Of a stretch of 64,000 nt of DNA, positions 8,820 through 17,052 are shown piece by piece. This DNA is from Bacteroidaceae bacterium (GTDB taxonomy: Bacteria; Bacteroidota; Bacteroidia; Bacteroidales; Bacteroidaceae): positions 1-64,000 of the forward strand of contig JAFUVE010000038.1 of the NCBI GenBank assembly GCA_017483765.1. Reading direction: 5' to 3'. Within the stretch, counting starts at the first letter, position 1; each line of letters begins with the position of its first letter. The position numbers and the translations under genes are program-made. The notes below the pieces were generated by a model. It saw only the letters and a program-made list of their open reading frames with translations. It was not told where the DNA came from and made no database searches.

Positions 8820-9926
8820 ATGGAAGACAAGAACATAAAGCTGGAAGAGCTGAAAACAAAATTGCAGGATGCATATAATGACGCAGATCTACTGGAAATG
8901 CTGTCACTGTCATTACCGCGGGAAAAAGCTGAGGAAATCAGGCTTCTGGAGAACGAATACGCAAAAGAAGCGATGGACGGAGTAGTAAAGGAGATTCAAC
9001 AGCAAATCAAAAAGTTCATCTCTTCATTCTCAATAGATATGACATATAGCCATGCAGAAAAGCGAATCGTTTGGACTCCATCTGTAAACAGCCAGAAAGA
9101 AACCATCCGACGGACACAGAACAATGAACCAGAGAATATAATGATACCTTCACACCCAACTCCGGAATTTAAGCATGTTCCAGACTCTGTTGCTTCAGAA
9201 AACCCAGGGAATACCTCTCCATGTAAAATATTGTTACGATTAAAGTCGAAAAGAATCCGTGCATATGGCATATACGATGGTGAGAAGTTTATTTTGCAGA
9301 AGGGAAGTCAGGCTGAATTGTATTGTTCTAAAATATTTACTGGTTATGAGAAAAGAGAACGCATGCTGAAATCATATGCCACCCATGACAATGAGGTTTG
9401 GACATTGACATTCGATATGGAATTATCTTCTCCCAGTGCAGCTTCTGTGTTTTGCCTAGGCCGCAATTCCAATGGGTGGATGGAATGGGTGGATGAACAG
9501 GGAAGAACACTCAAGGAAATATTTTCTAATGTAAGTGGCAAATATAAGAATTCGGCGATTTCATATTCCCAGGAACAACGGCGACCTTACCAAAGGGACG
9601 TAAATGAGCAATCCGGAAGGAACTATATTCGTGTTGTTTTTCCAGATAACAGGGTTTCGTGCAGTAAGCAGGTGTGGCAGACATTGGTTGATGTCGTAAA
9701 TTATGCTGGTGGTAAAAATGTGCAACGATTAGGCATTATGATGCTTGGAGATAATCTTGTTACCTCACACCTTAATTCAAATAGTGCATACCGCTCTGCA
9801 CAGAAATTGCTTGTTGACGGACTGTATGTGTCCACCTTTTCCACAACAGAAGTGAAATATAAGCAGATTCAAAAAATAAACAGAGATTTGAACCTCGGAC
9901 TTATTGTCCAAAAAATACTTTCATGA
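8820..9926 (+). CDS. DUF4357-domain protein of the defence island
   Basis: 368 residues, soluble. An N-terminal helical, charged region (1-70) is followed by a linker and, at about 203-236, a segment SPSAASVFCLGRNSNGWMEW that matches the DUF4357 signature, a domain found in restriction-linked and GIY-YIG proteins. The C-terminal 110 residues (from YIRVVFPDNRV) form a second, unrecognised domain. It probably contributes DNA or site recognition to the island, but this is inference from the company it keeps. The start ATG is 4 bases after the previous stop; its 3' end nearly touches the next gene. Confidence 0.7.
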   Translation: MEDKNIKLEELKTKLQDAYNDADLLEMLSLSLPREKAEEIRLLENEYAKEAMDGVVKEIQQQIKKFISSFSIDMTYSHAEKRIVWTPSVNSQKETIRRTQNNEPENIMIPSHPTPEFKHVPDSVASENPGNTSPCKILLRLKSKRIRAYGIYDGEKFILQKGSQAELYCSKIFTGYEKRERMLKSYATHDNEVWTLTFDMELSSPSAASVFCLGRNSNGWMEWVDEQGRTLKEIFSNVSGKYKNSAISYSQEQRRPYQRDVNEQSGRNYIRVVFPDNRVSCSKQVWQTLVDVVNYAGGKNVQRLGIMMLGDNLVTSHLNSNSAYRSAQKLLVDGLYVSTFSTTEVKYKQIQKINRDLNLGLIVQKILS

Positions 9927-9930
9927 AATC

Positions 9931-10560
9931 ATGACAGAACTGGATAAAATACATGAGTCGTATTCTACTTTCTTAAATGCCGGCTTTCCAATTGGACGTG
10001 ACTTGCTGGATGCTATCTCAAAGAAAGAACAGGATTATTTGTTTGAAGAGATATTGCCAAAATATAATGAACAAATAAAGGAACTTTTGGCTGATGTCAG
10101 AAATGACGTGGACTTTCAGTTGAGTTATTCTCCAGATGATGGCTTGAAGGTAAAAGAGAAAAGTATACACGTCATGAGCTATTTTGAGGATGAAGCACCG
10201 AATGAGAGAGACCGTACAATGTATTCGATAAATGGCGGTGAGCCTCTCAATAAACGACGGTTTGTATTAGAGGTGGTCAAAATGTATGTTCAGGAACATC
10301 CAAATGTTAGTCTTATGGAATTGGAACTACGTTTTCCCTCATCGATTCACCGGTCGAAGGCAAATGGCGTTGTCAGAAGGTATGATGATGTGATGAGGAG
10401 GGTAGCAGATCATCCCAATTTGGCAATACGTTTCTTTCTGAATCCAGAAGACCTTATTCAATTGTCAGACGGAACTAAAGTAACGGTTCATAATCAGTGG
10501 GGAGGTGAAGAATTTGATAATTTTTTGAGGATTGCGAGATCGCTTTTTGAAATAAGTTGA
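9931..10560 (+). CDS. Unrecognised last gene of the defence island
   Basis: About 209 residues from the ATG at 9931. A TTG at 9904 would extend the frame but overlap the preceding gene, so the ATG is preferred. The N-terminal half is helical and charged. The C-terminal half contains a winged-helix-like stretch (KRRFVLEVVKMYVQEHPNVS) followed by FFLNPEDLIQLSDGTKVTV and an aromatic tail, a layout seen in C-terminal modules of some restriction-linked proteins. No catalytic motif is visible. It is 4 bases after the DUF4357 gene and is the last gene before a strong hairpin at 10678, so it closes the operon. Confidence 0.65.
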   Translation: MTELDKIHESYSTFLNAGFPIGRDLLDAISKKEQDYLFEEILPKYNEQIKELLADVRNDVDFQLSYSPDDGLKVKEKSIHVMSYFEDEAPNERDRTMYSINGGEPLNKRRFVLEVVKMYVQEHPNVSLMELELRFPSSIHRSKANGVVRRYDDVMRRVADHPNLAIRFFLNPEDLIQLSDGTKVTVHNQWGGEEFDNFLRIARSLFEIS

Positions 10561-10677
10561 AAGCCTTCTGCTATTGAATTGCCAATAAGCGTTTTTATTT
10601 TTAGTCGAGTAATTGTAAAATATAAAGTTGCGTCACTTCTTAAGTCGTCAAAGAGAATGAAGTTGCTTTAAAACTGA

Positions 10678-10720
10678 GACAGGCCGCGGGCAGGGTTTTG
10701 ATACCCTCCCGCGGCCTGTC
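10678..10720. terminator. Strong GC-rich hairpin between convergent genes
   Basis: A 13-bp perfect stem (10678-10690 with 10708-10720) extended by AGGG/CCCT around an 8-base loop. It lies between the convergent defence operon and the 10773 gene. No U-run follows on either strand, so it may work with another factor or only stabilise the 3' ends. Confidence 0.65.
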
Positions 10721-10772
10721 CGCTTGATATTTCGTCCCAAGTCTCTATCCCTTCAGTTTCTCTGATAAGAAT

Positions 10773-11111
10773 TTATTTTGAGACTTCTGTAGCGGCTTCA
10801 TTCTCGGTGTTTTCCGTTGTCTCGGCATTCTCTGGAGTGTCAGCTTTGTCGGACTGTTCGTTCGCTTCCGGTGCTGCTGTCTCTTCCTGACCTTCGGTTG
10901 CCTCGGTTGCGGCTGGTTGCTGCGTTGCTTCGGTAGTTTCCACTGCGTTGCTGTCGTTCTCAGCTGCTACAACCTCTGTTGTGTCGGTTTCGGCCGGGAT
11001 TTCGTCGCCGTTTGTCTTATTGTCAGACTGACCGCAAGTGAAACTCATAGCTCCTACGAAAAGTGCGAGGAGGATGGCCGAAGCCGTGTTGAAAAACTTA
11101 ATCTTTCTCAT
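10773..11111 (-). CDS. Small secreted, probably lipid-anchored E/T/A-rich protein
   Basis: 112 residues. A signal peptide (basic MRKIK, then a hydrophobic run to about residue 22) ends at AMSFTC, an imperfect lipobox with Cys27. The mature part is low-complexity, very rich in Glu, Thr, Ala and Asn, with repeated TTE and EAT steps, so probably disordered. No family recognised. Monocistronic: repeats lie upstream and a hairpin lies downstream. Acidic disordered lipoproteins of this kind are common in Prevotella; function unknown. Confidence 0.65.
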   Translation of the reverse strand: MRKIKFFNTASAILLALFVGAMSFTCGQSDNKTNGDEIPAETDTTEVVAAENDSNAVETTEATQQPAATEATEGQEETAAPEANEQSDKADTPENAETTENTENEAATEVSK

Positions 11112-11473
11112 AATTTCTAAAAAATTAAATGGTTAATGTAATGAATGAAAAATACAATATGTTTAGTTTAATGTTTAAAATTTCATGTTGATAGTCTTTA
11201 CAGTTTATTATACCGGAAAGTGGTAAAAGGTAAACAATTCTTTAGCTTAAAGTTTAATGTTGGCAATCTTTACGATTTAATATACCGGAAAGCGGTAAGA
11301 GGTAAACAATTCTTTAGTTTAAAGTTTAATGTTTAAAGTTTAATGGGTAATGTTTTAATGGTGTGAGAGGTTGATGGGGTGGGGCATTGTTTTTGTTGAC
11401 AGGAGACATTGTTTCCGGATTGTAGTATTATGTGGAGTCGGGTGTGAGGGGCAAGGTGAGTGGACAAAGGAAA
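11112..11473. repeat. Intergenic region with two 72-bp degenerate repeats
   Basis: No gene. Two copies of a roughly 72-bp unit, with cores around 11210-11245 and 11282-11317 (shared TATACCGGAAAG, then GGTAA and AGGTAAACAATTC), separated by TTTAATGTTTAAAG-type simple repeats that continue to about 11350. It lies upstream of the 10773 gene and downstream of the anti-sigma gene. Confidence 0.6.
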
Positions 11474-11502
11474 GGCGGTTCCTGCCGATGACAGGAACCG
11501 CC
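11474..11502 (-). terminator. Hairpin after the sigma/anti-sigma operon
   Basis: An 11-bp perfect stem (GGCGGTTCCTG at 11474-11484 with its complement at 11492-11502) and 7-base loop, 22 bases beyond the anti-sigma stop on the minus strand. The T content after it is modest. Confidence 0.6.
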
Positions 11503-11523
11503 TGATAAGATGCTAGTGGGGTT

Positions 11524-12507
11524 CTATTCGTTACATTGGTATTTTTTTCTGAGCATGACCGCCAGTGGATTGTCCGCCTCAGCGATATCGTCGAGCACTT
11601 CCTTTGCCAGGCAGTCGTCTCCGTCGACGGTGAGTGCCGCGGTAAGCCTCCATTCGATTTTTTCCTGGTAGGGCTTGAACTGCGCATACTCCGCCTTGCT
11701 TTCTTTTAGTCCGTCGATGATGTCCTGCATCTCGTTGATGAACGGTTGCAAATCCTGCTTCTCCTCAATCGCCTTGTCGATATCGGCAAGCATGTTCTGC
11801 ACCTTCGGTTCTACGACGTTCTCGACATTGGGCAGTGTGCCTCCGTCCATCACGACTTCCTCGTCGTCAGGCTCTGAAAGGGCAGCGACAGGGGCGTCTG
11901 CTACTTGTTTTTCGTCCACCGTGATGGCATCCTCATTCGCTTGTTTTTTTGTGCTCGGCTGCTCTTTTGTAGCCACTTCATTTACGGCTAATTGTGCCTC
12001 ACCTTTTTTGGAGGCGAACTTGATGGCTCCGAACACCAGTACGACCATGGCGGCAATAGGCAAGGCCCATTTCATGAAACGTCTGGTTCTGCTGGCGGTC
12101 TTAAGCGGTATGACCGCCGGGGACTCTATTTCAGTAGCGGCAGCGGGGGAGAGTTCCATTCTCTCCTCGTTATAGTCCGCATATTCTGGTTCTCCAGCGT
12201 ATGAACTGCTTGAAAGCTCACAATCAGTTCTAGCTTGGCAAGCAGACGGTTTACCAACTTCTACGCCAATTCTTTTTCCATCCCTTGAGCTATAATGCAG
12301 TATCGATCTGACGATATGTTGCTCTTCTCTTTCCTTCGTGATGCCCATGGCCTTGATCATTTGTGCCATCATTTGTGCATCCTCGCGGAGCTCCTTGTCG
12401 TTCTTGAGGGCTTTGATAAACTCTTTGGTCTCTTCAGGCGACATCTGCTCCCGCAGGAACCGCTCAATCCGTTCGAGTCTTTCTTCGTTATATGTCTTTT
12501 TATCCAT
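11524..12507 (-). CDS. Probable membrane-anchored anti-sigma factor
   Basis: 327 residues. The N-terminal ~80 residues are helical and charged (ERIERFLREQMSPEETKEF), as in anti-sigma domains. One membrane segment lies at about 146-165, followed by a periplasmic part rich in Lys, Glu and Ala. No zinc-binding HxxxCxxC motif is present, so it would not be of the ZAS class. It starts 12 bases after the stop of the ECF sigma gene, the usual order for a sigma/anti-sigma pair, and this context is the main reason for the call. The stimulus is unknown. Confidence 0.65.
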   Translation of the reverse strand: MDKKTYNEERLERIERFLREQMSPEETKEFIKALKNDKELREDAQMMAQMIKAMGITKEREEQHIVRSILHYSSRDGKRIGVEVGKPSACQARTDCELSSSSYAGEPEYADYNEERMELSPAAATEIESPAVIPLKTASRTRRFMKWALPIAAMVVLVFGAIKFASKKGEAQLAVNEVATKEQPSTKKQANEDAITVDEKQVADAPVAALSEPDDEEVVMDGGTLPNVENVVEPKVQNMLADIDKAIEEKQDLQPFINEMQDIIDGLKESKAEYAQFKPYQEKIEWRLTAALTVDGDDCLAKEVLDDIAEADNPLAVMLRKKYQCNE

Positions 12508-12519
12508 AATTTCTGAGTT

Positions 12520-13074
12520 TTAGCTGTGATACTTTTCCCTGAAGGTTTGTCTGCATCTGGAAGCCGCGGCTTTGGCTGTCGTGGCGTTTTTGAGCCCTGT
12601 CATGTCAGCTATGACTTTCCAGCTGAGTTCGTCATTATAATAGAGCCAGAGCAGTTTCCTGCATTTTTCAGTCATCATTTCCAAAGCCTGGTGAGCCATG
12701 TCTGACTTATACTGTTGGCTGGCATCATCGTCTGCTGCAGACTGCAGGAGATATTCCACTTTTTCCATGTTTATCCTGCCTTCCTGGTAGTCCTCGTCGT
12801 TGGTGCCGATGAGCGTCTCCGAGTGCGCTCCTTTTTTCCTGACTGCTTTCAGACACTGGTTTTTGCAGGTTTTGAAGAAGTATGGGTAGAGGTCTTTGGT
12901 CACTTTCCCGTCTTTGATGGCATTCCATAGGACAATCCTTGCTTCCTGCATGATATCCTCGACTTCATTCTCAGAGAGTACGGAAAACTGAGCGGTCAGA
13001 TAGGCCTTAGCGTTTTCGCTGTACCTCCTGTCGAAATCCGCGAGGACACGGTTGATAGTTTTTTCGTCTGTCAT
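12520..13074 (-). CDS. ECF-type RNA polymerase sigma factor
   Basis: 184 residues, typical of ECF (sigma-70 group 4) factors. Region 2 is seen at about 20-75 (SENEVEDIMQEARIVLWNAI, then a PYFFKTCKNQCL segment); region 4 at about 128-180 (MTEKCRKLLWLYYNDELSW, a helix-turn-helix with ADMTGLK). It would direct RNA polymerase to an alternative promoter set when released from the membrane protein encoded next. The genes before it on the same strand (SGNH hydrolase and metalloprotease-like protein, 115 bases away) could be targets, but no promoter evidence supports that. Confidence 0.88.
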   Translation of the reverse strand: MTDEKTINRVLADFDRRYSENAKAYLTAQFSVLSENEVEDIMQEARIVLWNAIKDGKVTKDLYPYFFKTCKNQCLKAVRKKGAHSETLIGTNDEDYQEGRINMEKVEYLLQSAADDDASQQYKSDMAHQALEMMTEKCRKLLWLYYNDELSWKVIADMTGLKNATTAKAAASRCRQTFREKYHS

Positions 13075-13168
13075 AATATACCAATTTTCATGAAAAGGTA
13101 AACATTTGGAAGAGATAATTAAAAATTTATGGTATGTTCAGTAATCAGGTGTGTAGGCTTAAGTTAGA

Positions 13169-13191
13169 AGACGCCCCGCGGGGCGTCTCTA
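13169..13191. repeat. Perfect 20-bp palindrome (GTAGAGACGC-type element)
   Basis: AGACGCCCCG followed by its exact complement (13169-13188), directly after the TAG stop of the SGNH gene on the minus strand, giving GTAGAGACGCC...GGCGTCT. This looks like one of the widely dispersed GTAGAGACGC palindromes of Bacteroidota and may also act as a 3'-end hairpin. Confidence 0.75.
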
Positions 13192-14730
13192 CTTGGTGAG
13201 TGCCTGGAAGAGTGCTTTTGCCACGACTTTACCTCCCGCTGCGTTGATGTGTGTGTAGTCGAGGTTGGCCTGTCCTTTCTTCTGCATCCTGGCAATGCTT
13301 CCGTCGCCTCCCATAGCGAGGAAGAGGTTCCAGAAAGCCACCCCCTCGTCGGCTGCCATCTGCCGTTGCGCCGCCATGAGTTCCTTCACTCCTTTCATCG
13401 TGGCGAATCCGTCAGGTGTCCGTTCGTCGCGGTCACCGCTTCCGAGTATGAGAATGCTGGCATTAGGGAAATGCGCCTTGATTTTTCGGATGACTTTCTT
13501 GAACCGGCTGGTGTATGGGGAGTAGTCGGTCTGCTTTTTGTTGGCGATATTGAGTCCGTATTCAAAGATGAAGAGGTCGTAGGGCCTGAGCCGTGCATAA
13601 GCCGCCAAGGTCTCGTCTGCCGTGTTGGCAGTGTACCATCCGTTGCTTCCCCTCATGGAGTAGTTGTCGAGGGAAATACCCGTGCTGCCGTCGAGTGCCA
13701 CCCCGAACACCCGTCCGTTGCCGCTGGCGTCGAATGCAAATTTCCCGATACTTTGTCCGTGGAATTCCGCAGTCGCCATGGCCCCCCCGTTGTCGCTGAC
13801 AGCCGGCTGAGCTTCCGCTCCGTTGATTTTTCCTTTGAAGGAGATTCCTTCCGGCACGTAGAAGATGGTGGCCTTGTCGGCCGTTGCAGCATGTCCTTTG
13901 CTTGTTGTGACATTGAACGATGCTTTTCCCTTACAGATGAAATAGGCACCGTTGAGTCCCTGCATCGCTCCCTTATGTCCAGCCCTGTCGTTGGCATGGT
14001 GTTTCTCCCATCCCGAGTTGTTGGTCTTGGCAGTAAGTCTGAACCGTTCGGAGACACATGAGATGTCCACCCATCCCACGCCCTTTCCTCCGTATTGTGC
14101 CTGCAGCATCTCGCGCAGGTCGGAGGTGAGGATGTCACCCTCGATGAATGAGTCTCCGAAGAATGCGATTCTGACGGGCCGGCTGCCTGCCTGGCTGAGT
14201 GCCGCCTTGAAGTGTGCCATGGAGTTGCCAAAGTCCTCGATGTCGGGCACCTCTCCTGTGCTGACAGCCGAGTAGTCGATGGGCTTGATTGCGGCAGGAT
14301 GGTAGGCCGCCGTGTCCCCTTCGTTCACTGATGTGACAGCCGGAGCGGAGTCCGCGGGACTGCTGTCTTGCTGTTGTGTCGGCTTGTTTTCCGCTTTTTG
14401 CTTGGACGTTGGCTCTTGGGATGGTGTGGGAGTGCTTTCTGCGATGGTGGGGTCTTCCTCGGTTTCTTCCTCAATCTGGTCGAAAGCGATTCCGAGATTC
14501 TCTTCTTCTCCGATGGTGTCGGTGGCAATCTCGACTGTTCCTACCATGGAATCGACCATCGCCTCGGCGATGATGTTTCCGCTGGAGTCCCTCAGCTGGA
14601 CGTCGCTGAGGAGGTTGACCCGCCGCATGTCCTTGCCGCCGATTTTCAGTTTCGGCAGCCAGAACATGGCGAGCAGCGTCAATATGGTGATCAGCGTGAT
14701 GTAGAAGGAGTTATGGATTTTGTTTGGCAC
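13189..14730 (-). CDS. Membrane-anchored SGNH/GDSL hydrolase
   Basis: 513 residues. One N-terminal membrane segment (about 8-25) is followed by a Pro/Thr/Ser/Glu-rich linker (about 80-140) and a periplasmic SGNH domain from about 185. The nucleophile motif is GDS (192-194) and the terminal dyad is D491 and H494 in DYTHIN. The family removes or transfers acyl groups, often on surface polysaccharide or peptidoglycan. In many Bacteroidota such proteins stand beside an MBOAT acyltransferase; none is seen here. It starts 12 bases after the stop of the dockerin protein, so the two are probably co-transcribed. Substrate unknown. Confidence 0.8.
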   Translation of the reverse strand: MPNKIHNSFYITLITILTLLAMFWLPKLKIGGKDMRRVNLLSDVQLRDSSGNIIAEAMVDSMVGTVEIATDTIGEEENLGIAFDQIEEETEEDPTIAESTPTPSQEPTSKQKAENKPTQQQDSSPADSAPAVTSVNEGDTAAYHPAAIKPIDYSAVSTGEVPDIEDFGNSMAHFKAALSQAGSRPVRIAFFGDSFIEGDILTSDLREMLQAQYGGKGVGWVDISCVSERFRLTAKTNNSGWEKHHANDRAGHKGAMQGLNGAYFICKGKASFNVTTSKGHAATADKATIFYVPEGISFKGKINGAEAQPAVSDNGGAMATAEFHGQSIGKFAFDASGNGRVFGVALDGSTGISLDNYSMRGSNGWYTANTADETLAAYARLRPYDLFIFEYGLNIANKKQTDYSPYTSRFKKVIRKIKAHFPNASILILGSGDRDERTPDGFATMKGVKELMAAQRQMAADEGVAFWNLFLAMGGDGSIARMQKKGQANLDYTHINAAGGKVVAKALFQALTK

Positions 14731-14742
14731 GAGGAGAAATAT

Positions 14743-16941
14743 TTACTTTGATGCGATGATGTTGATGACCGCCACGATGTCTGAGATGTCGATGTTCTTG
14801 TCCTCGTTGACATCGGCCGTGTCCTTGTATGTGGTGTCGCCAGCAATCGTGTTGATGATGGCCACGATGTCTGAGATGTCGATGTTGCCGTCGAGGTTGA
14901 CATCGCCTTTCTCGTATACCACCTTAGGCTGTGTGTGCTCCGTGATGGATGTCAGCTCGGCCTTGGTCTCTCCGTCGGTCAGGTGTATGTTGAAGTAGAA
15001 GGTGGCCTGTACGGTCTTCCCGTTCTTCTTGTATCGTATGGCCTGTGCGATTCTATATGAGTCGCCGGATTTTGATTTTCCAGGGTACTGCCCCACGTAG
15101 AAGGAGAGAGCCGACGGGGTGAACTCTGAGTAGACATATCCATTACCGTAGCTTGTGACGATGCCAGTCTTGCTGAACCAGTGTCCGTGTCCGTTGGCAG
15201 TGGATCCAGACTGTGCAATGGTTCCGGTCTTAGGGTTGCATGCGTAGAACTTGCACGTGCCTTCTTGCACAGATCCCGAGGACCATGTCCTGATGGCCTC
15301 GGCAATGGCAGAAGCCGGTTTTTCCATCTGGAATGCGGTTCCGAGTGCAGACAGCGCCTTTCCTGAGACGGTGACGGTGGTTCCGGTGTGTCCAACTGCG
15401 TCGGTTGGGAAATAGACGTCGTATTCGTATTCCACGTTGGCCACATCTCTGTCGTCGATGATGGACTCAGCATAGACCGTGGCCCTTGCACCGATGTCTG
15501 TGTTGTGCAGTTTGAAGTAGTAAGGCCATTGGTCGTCGTTCTTGATGTCGTCGTCCCATTTGTGCTGGATGTAGTTCTTCAGCGCCGGTGCCACGACAAG
15601 CCACATCTGCGCAGTGTTCTCAGGCACGGTGAAGCTGACGTCTGCACTCTTTTCTCCTGCCCCGGTGCAGTAGACAGAGTCCTCAGCGAAGTACTCGCAA
15701 GATCCGTCGTTCTTGAGCGCCACATATCCGATCCGGAATCCCCTGTAGGAAGTGCTGATGCCATTGTATGTGCTTCTTGCCACAGTGGTGAAAGTGTCTC
15801 CGTTGTGGTATTCAACGGGGTCGGCAGACGTGAGTCTGGCTCTTGGGGTTATGGCCGTGAAGGTTGTTGTCACTTCGGTTCCTGCCGGCTTGGTCTGCAG
15901 CGGAATGATGTTGAATCCGGTTCCTTGCGGGCAGCTGGAGTATGCCACCTGGTAGGTTGAGTCTTCCGTCATGGTGCAGGCATATCTGAAGTTTCCGATA
16001 TATGGTGTTCTGTAAGGCTTGCATTTTTCGATGTCGTAAGCCGCGGCATGCATGGCGAAGTCAAAGTGGAGCTTGTAGAGGTCAGCCACCGAGAGTCCTT
16101 TGAGCTTCATGAGCGCCTCGTTGAAGTCCGCAGCCTTAGGCATGGGCTGTGTCCACACTTTGTAAATGGTCTGTATGTCGTTGTAGTATTCGCAAAGATA
16201 GAGGAAGAACATATATGCCTGATAGCGGTGATATTCGTGTGAGAACGCGTAGTTGTGCGTGTTGCCGAAATGGTATCCAGTCCCGCTTTCAGAAAACACC
16301 TCGTCTGGATAGGAGTAAAGAGCCTGCCAGTTTGCCGTCGTCTCCCACACAGCCGCTCCGCTTCCGATGGCGTCGTGGAATCCGGTGTGGCAGGATGATA
16401 TGGTTCCTTGCTTGGAGTCGTCGCTGTAGCACATGTAGTGGAATGAGTGTCCTACCTCGTGTGCCACCGCCGACCCGACCGGTTTGCTGGTAGATGGGTT
16501 GAGCCAGAGTGCCGGCACCTGATAGTCGTATCCGCTTCCGTAGCAAGTCCATTCGGTCGTATGGTTGAGACAGACGATGATCTTGTATTTGTGTACGTTT
16601 GAAGTGGGCAGTGAGCCGAATCCGAGCACTTCCGTCTCATGCTTGTAGAAAGTCTCGAGCCGTTCCTTCATGTAGTCGAGATCGAAGTAAAAGAAGTCGG
16701 ATGACGGCAGCTTGTCAGGAGCTGTGTTTCCCCATCCTTTGTCCCAAAAGATGATGAAGTTGTCGGTCTCTACACTTCTGGACTTCGACCATGTGTACTT
16801 GTTGTCTGGGTCGCTGTCGGCATAAAGAAGAGTGTCGTTGGGGTTGAAGTTACGCCATTCCCAAGGAATGTAGACCGTCTTCTGTGCAGATGCTGCAACT
16901 GCGCAGATGGCCAGAATAGATGTTAGTAGTAGTTTTTTCAT
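14743..16941 (-). CDS. Secreted metalloprotease-like protein with dockerin tail
   Basis: 732 residues. A signal peptide ends in ASAQ (residue 20). The body has a zinc-protease signature HEVGH at 161-165 with a downstream helical, aromatic region, resembling DUF6055-type secreted proteins. The C-terminal 60 residues are two calcium-binding dockerin type I repeats: GDVNLDGNIDISDIV and ADVNEDKNIDISDIV, each followed by INxIA. The same tail occurs on the two leucine-rich repeat proteins at 34645 and 51744. Activity as a protease is inferred from the motif only; the third zinc ligand is not assigned. Upstream is a short tandem repeat (16966-17042). Confidence 0.75.
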   Translation of the reverse strand: MKKLLLTSILAICAVAASAQKTVYIPWEWRNFNPNDTLLYADSDPDNKYTWSKSRSVETDNFIIFWDKGWGNTAPDKLPSSDFFYFDLDYMKERLETFYKHETEVLGFGSLPTSNVHKYKIIVCLNHTTEWTCYGSGYDYQVPALWLNPSTSKPVGSAVAHEVGHSFHYMCYSDDSKQGTISSCHTGFHDAIGSGAAVWETTANWQALYSYPDEVFSESGTGYHFGNTHNYAFSHEYHRYQAYMFFLYLCEYYNDIQTIYKVWTQPMPKAADFNEALMKLKGLSVADLYKLHFDFAMHAAAYDIEKCKPYRTPYIGNFRYACTMTEDSTYQVAYSSCPQGTGFNIIPLQTKPAGTEVTTTFTAITPRARLTSADPVEYHNGDTFTTVARSTYNGISTSYRGFRIGYVALKNDGSCEYFAEDSVYCTGAGEKSADVSFTVPENTAQMWLVVAPALKNYIQHKWDDDIKNDDQWPYYFKLHNTDIGARATVYAESIIDDRDVANVEYEYDVYFPTDAVGHTGTTVTVSGKALSALGTAFQMEKPASAIAEAIRTWSSGSVQEGTCKFYACNPKTGTIAQSGSTANGHGHWFSKTGIVTSYGNGYVYSEFTPSALSFYVGQYPGKSKSGDSYRIAQAIRYKKNGKTVQATFYFNIHLTDGETKAELTSITEHTQPKVVYEKGDVNLDGNIDISDIVAIINTIAGDTTYKDTADVNEDKNIDISDIVAVINIIASK

Positions 16942-16965
16942 ATGACTTAGTTTTTTTATAGGTTT

Positions 16966-17042
16966 TCTAGATGAGCTAGATATTCTAGATGAACTAGATT
17001 TTCTAGATGAACTAGATATACTAGAATTTCTGGATATACTGG
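16966..17042. repeat. Short tandem repeat CTAGATGAA-type
   Basis: About four degenerate copies of an 18-bp unit (TCTAGATGAACTAGAT plus AT spacer) between the start of the 14743-16941 gene and the end of the next gene. The only similar tract is at 63380-63450. Confidence 0.7.
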
Positions 17043-17052
17043 ATTATCAGTT

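Noticed and set aside
716..10560. Complete phosphorothioation (Dnd) system
   Set aside because: No cysteine desulfurase or DndC-type gene is present; only DndD/DndE-like parts are seen.
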